A DNA stretch of 14,898 nt from Nitrosopumilales archaeon. Its GTDB lineage: Archaea > Thermoproteota > Nitrososphaeria > Nitrososphaerales > Nitrososphaeraceae. Made by a program: the position numbers and the translations under genes. The stretch is taken from the NCBI GenBank assembly GCA_009665115.1, contig WJXE01000034.1, positions 1 through 14,898 of the forward strand, in the 5' to 3' direction. A model generated the notes under the pieces. It searched no databases, was not told the origin of the DNA, and saw only the letters and a list, made by a program, of their open reading frames with translations. Each line of letters opens with the position of its first letter. The first letter of the stretch is position 1. Positions 12,904-14,898 of the stretch are shown here, one piece after another.

Positions 12904-13206
12904 TCACTTAGTAGTTGTTCTTGTTCTTGATATCGCATAGGTAACAAATGTTATTGGATACTGCTGTTGTCGTGCTCCTTTTTGATTATTATTATTCTGA
13001 CTATATAGATATTTGATTAATTTCTTCGCTTGCTCTTCTTTTTCAATTCTCTCCATCTTCGGATGACATGAGTAACAATAATTGCATTTAAGACAGATAT
13101 GAGGTGTTCTTTTATTACATTCTATACATTCGCCATATGATCGATTCTTATTATATAATGTAAGATATTCATGCATGTGCTGTAACAGTATAGGAAGGTT
13201 TCGCAA
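12904..13206 (-). CDS. Small Cys-rich, zinc-ribbon-like protein
   Basis: The frame has 100 codons from TTG 13206; the first ATG choice would be at 13176 (M11). The core is C27-x2-C30-x5-H36-x-C38-x2-C41-x2-C44-x2-C47-H48 (from ECIECNKRTPHICLKCNYCY to SCHPK), enough ligands for two zinc ions in a B-box or cross-brace type arrangement. A charged helix follows (MERIEKEEQAKKLIKYLYSQ), then a Gln/Asn stretch and a Thr/Arg-rich end that may be disordered. It is the upstream member of a probable two-gene unit. Zinc modules of this shape usually mediate protein or nucleic acid contacts. No family name is certain. Confidence 0.6.
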   Translation of the reverse strand: MRNLPILLQHMHEYLTLYNKNRSYGECIECNKRTPHICLKCNYCYSCHPKMERIEKEEQAKKLIKYLYSQNNNNQKGARQQQYPITFVTYAISRTRTTTK

Positions 13207-13359
13207 CTTAACTAATAAAGGGTAGAATACGTCACCGAGGGGGGGAGAGGCTCCAATAATTCCGTTTTTCTTACTGCTTTCTTTGAATGTACGAGATACA
13301 ATTTCTTATCCCTTAAACGCAATTATTGTTGAATATTAAAATTCTGTAAGGAATTATGA

Positions 13360-13485
13360 ATTAATCCCATATCCGGGACTGCGCTGAAGTCTGTAAACTT
13401 GATCGTTGGAAATTGGAGACGTCTTGTAGCATATACAGATGAAGAAATAGGGGACATCACATTTGTTGAGGCAAGAGAAGTTTAA
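13360..13485 (+). pseudogene. C-terminal gene fragment, family unknown
   Basis: After a TGA at 13357-13359 the frame reads INPISGTALKSVNLIVGNWR, then RLVAYTDEEIGDITFVEARE V and TAA: 41 codons with no start codon and very protein-like sequence. It looks like the tail of a lost gene. Nothing upstream in any frame continues it convincingly. The gap 13207-13605 also holds a run of seven G (about 13240-13246) and the promoter of the flavoprotein. Confidence 0.3.
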
Positions 13486-13537
13486 AAAGTTTGAAATTGA
13501 CCTATGATATAGCAGGGTATCAAGAAAGATAAGGCAA

Positions 13538-13546
13538 TTTATATAA
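13538..13546 (+). promoter_or_regulatory. TATA box for the flavoprotein
   Basis: TTTATATAA is centred about 34 nt before an ATG at 13576 and 64 nt before the TTG at 13606. Transcription from it should begin near 13568-13570, leaving a leader of about 36 nt before the TTG that contains a nine-codon frame. Confidence 0.5.
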
Positions 13547-13575
13547 TATAACATTCCTAATAACAATCTTTTTAC

Positions 13576-13605
13576 ATGAGGTTAGATGTTATTGTACTTT
13601 GTTAG
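13576..13605 (+). other. Nine-codon leader frame ending in TAG directly before the flavoprotein TTG
   Basis: ATG at 13576 opens MRLDVIVLC and ends with TAG at 13603-13605; the next codon, in the same frame, is the TTG used as flavoprotein start. This may be a leader peptide with stop-restart, or a nonsense mutation that cut a longer N terminus. Confidence 0.4.
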
Positions 13606-14784
13606 TTGTTAGAGACGCGTAGTCATATCGTGATCTTGGGTGCGGGATTCGGAGGGTTAACGGCTGCTAATATGTTGAGAAAGGGTCTTTCAGCAGAGCA
13701 TCACATAGTAGTTATTGATAAAAAAGACTACTTTTTGATGGGAGTTGTAAATTTATGGATACTAGGTGGAAACAGAAGATTAGAAGATTCTAAGGTTTCT
13801 TTAAGTAATCTAAAAAACAAGGGAATTGAATTTCTACAAGATGACGTCATACAAATAGACTTTCATAAAAAAATCGTTAGAACGAAATTAAGTAAACAAA
13901 TTGAATATGATTATTTGATACTAGGATTGGGTGTGGACTTTGCAATTGAACAAATAAATGGCTTTACAGAGAACAGAGGATTTAATTTATACGATGCAAC
14001 ACAAGTTCCAAAATTAAGAGAAAAGATACTTTCAATAAAAGGTGGGAACATAGCGATTTGTATTACAGATATTCCCTATAAATGCCCCCCCGCACCATAT
14101 GAAGCATCGTTAATTATTGATGATATCTTAACTCAAAGTGGAATAAGAGATTCTATTAATGTGGATCTATATACTCCTACACAAATTGCGTTACCTGTAG
14201 CTGGACCTAAGATAAGTCAAGATGTTGTTAACTTGCTCAATAGACACAATATCAATTTCCATCCACTTCATAAGCTAAAAAGAGTAATAAATGAGAAGGA
14301 GTTGGAATTCGGAAATGGAGACATGATGGATTATGATGTACTGATAGGTATTCCACCACACAAAATTCCTATGATGGTAGCAAATTCTCCGGGTCTATTG
14401 AAGGAAGGAGAAAATTGGATCAATGTGGACAAGTTTACTCTTAGAACAAATTATGAAAATGTTTTTGCCATAGGCGATGTTACAGAAATTAAAGTTAATC
14501 AATACGTTGCCATTCCTAAAGCTGGAATATTTGCAGAAGCAGAAGCCAAGGTAGTATCACAACAAATCATTGATGAAATAACAAATAATAATAAATCACA
14601 GAATCCTCGGTTTGATGGCAAAGGTTATTGTTTTATGGAAATAGGAGGTAAAAAGGCGGGATATATTACTGCAGATTTTTACAACGAAGCAGGTCCCATC
14701 ACCAAGCTCGAACCACCATCGCAAGAATTATATGAAAAGAAAATTGATTTTGAAAGAAGTAGGCTAGCGGAGTGGTTGTTATAA
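13606..14784 (+). CDS. FAD-dependent oxidoreductase, sulfide:quinone reductase-like
   Basis: The 392-residue protein has the two-dinucleotide-binding fold of the SQR / flavocytochrome c sulfide dehydrogenase / NDH-2 group. VILGAGFGGLTA (9-20) binds FAD, VVIDKKDYFLMG follows beta2, YDYLILGLGVD (101-111) closes the first half, and NVFAIGDVTEI (285-295) is the second FAD signature. YKCPPAPYEA carries C160 at the place of the family's redox Cys, and C342 in KGYCFMEIGG sits where the second SQR Cys occurs; C152 is also present. The C-terminal helix (ERSRLAEWLL) could dock on the membrane. A likely reaction is sulfide or sulfur-species oxidation with quinone as acceptor, though other electron donors are possible. 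The start is TTG 13606, immediately after an in-frame TAG; only this start keeps the short lead-in to the FAD motif. Confidence 0.85.
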   Translation: MLETRSHIVILGAGFGGLTAANMLRKGLSAEHHIVVIDKKDYFLMGVVNLWILGGNRRLEDSKVSLSNLKNKGIEFLQDDVIQIDFHKKIVRTKLSKQIEYDYLILGLGVDFAIEQINGFTENRGFNLYDATQVPKLREKILSIKGGNIAICITDIPYKCPPAPYEASLIIDDILTQSGIRDSINVDLYTPTQIALPVAGPKISQDVVNLLNRHNINFHPLHKLKRVINEKELEFGNGDMMDYDVLIGIPPHKIPMMVANSPGLLKEGENWINVDKFTLRTNYENVFAIGDVTEIKVNQYVAIPKAGIFAEAEAKVVSQQIIDEITNNNKSQNPRFDGKGYCFMEIGGKKAGYITADFYNEAGPITKLEPPSQELYEKKIDFERSRLAEWLL

Positions 14785-14802
14785 CAGGTAGGCTATTTCC
14801 TA

Positions 14803-14898
14803 TTAATCAGCATCACCGAACGATGATTCGGTGTTGTCTATTTTGTAATTAATTGAATCGACATAGTATGCTTTATCCACTAATGGGCATATTTGATC
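14803..14898 (-). CDS. 3' end of a minus-strand gene (start beyond window)
   Basis: On the minus strand the frame is open from the right edge and ends in TAA at 14803-14805 after 31 codons: DQICPLVDKAYYVDSINYK, then an acidic end (IDNTESSFGDAD). It converges on the flavoprotein with 18 bases between stops. Too little is visible for a family call. The alternative is that this is non-coding DNA around the hairpin at 14814-14833. Confidence 0.45.
   Translation of the reverse strand, partial: DQICPLVDKAYYVDSINYKIDNTESSFGDAD
14814..14833. terminator. Perfect 7-bp hairpin between convergent genes
   Basis: CACCGAA-(6)-TTCGGTG begins 29 bases after the flavoprotein stop and is followed by a T-rich run (ttgtctatttt). 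It fits an intrinsic-type terminator for the plus strand. It also lies within the possible coding end of the minus-strand frame. Confidence 0.45.

Noticed and set aside
13236..13256. Run of seven G followed by a GC-rich patch as a possible structured RNA
   Set aside because: No pairing partner nearby beyond a short GAG/CTC match; probably a simple homopolymer.
13354..13566. Minus-strand 70-codon frame upstream of the flavoprotein
   Set aside because: It covers the flavoprotein TATA box, and the plus-strand fragment in the same DNA is more protein-like.
1..14898. tRNA, rRNA, CRISPR array, insertion sequence or attachment site
   Set aside because: I found no T-loop with acceptor pairing, no regularly spaced repeats, no transposase or integrase motifs, and no long terminal inverted repeats.

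Overview
The window looks like chromosomal DNA of an ammonia-oxidising archaeon of the Nitrososphaeria (Thaumarchaeota), probably one of the low-GC, loosely packed soil types such as Nitrososphaera or Nitrosocosmicus. The evidence is an archaeal replication factor C large subunit, a stand-alone TRAM RNA-binding protein behind a Gly/Arg tail, secreted proteins dense in N-X-S/T sequons, and a repeated promoter layout in which a TATA box centred about 26-31 nt upstream of the start leaves almost no leader. The assignment rests on gene content and recalled family patterns, not on a database search. Only about two thirds of the window codes, and several of the gaps hold short, protein-like but broken reading frames.

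Layout. 1-404: 3' end of a glycoside hydrolase whose conserved FSWTAA motif sits in the wrong frame. 405-980: mostly non-coding, with a possible histidine kinase remnant that overlaps a single-domain response regulator (981-1385). 1474-1777: decayed minus-strand gene. 2101-3339: RFC large subunit. 3353-4063: a small membrane-type frame and a broken plus-strand gene. 4188-4973 (-): tatC. 5433-5903 (+): di-iron ferritin-like protein with a strong Shine-Dalgarno.

6241-10238 is a minus-strand run of separately promoted genes: a membrane-anchored sulfite-oxidase-type molybdopterin enzyme, a Met-rich repeat protein, a second sequon-rich secreted protein, a TRAM protein and a small four-cysteine protein. 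10254-11044 is a long gap with hairpins and two tiny reading frames. 11045-12348 (-) is an M3-type metallopeptidase split in two, probably a pseudogene. 12592-13206 (-) is a two-gene unit: a small CxxC zinc-type protein and a conserved-looking hypothetical. 13606-14784 (+) is a sulfide:quinone-reductase-like flavoprotein, convergent with the 3' end of a minus-strand gene at the right edge.

Themes. Several products act at or outside the cytoplasmic membrane: TatC, the Moco enzyme, two or three secreted proteins and a possibly membrane-peripheral flavoprotein. The Moco enzyme must fold with its cofactor before export and carries a KRALLR motif ahead of its last membrane helix, so TatC is a plausible partner although the genes are not in one operon. 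I see no mobile element, tRNA, rRNA or CRISPR array. I did not find a convincing new multi-gene system. The best leads are single-locus oddities: the shifted FSWTAA motif, the internal Tat-like anchor, the Met-rich sequon repeat, the UAG-UUG start of the flavoprotein, and the uncharacterised small-protein genes.
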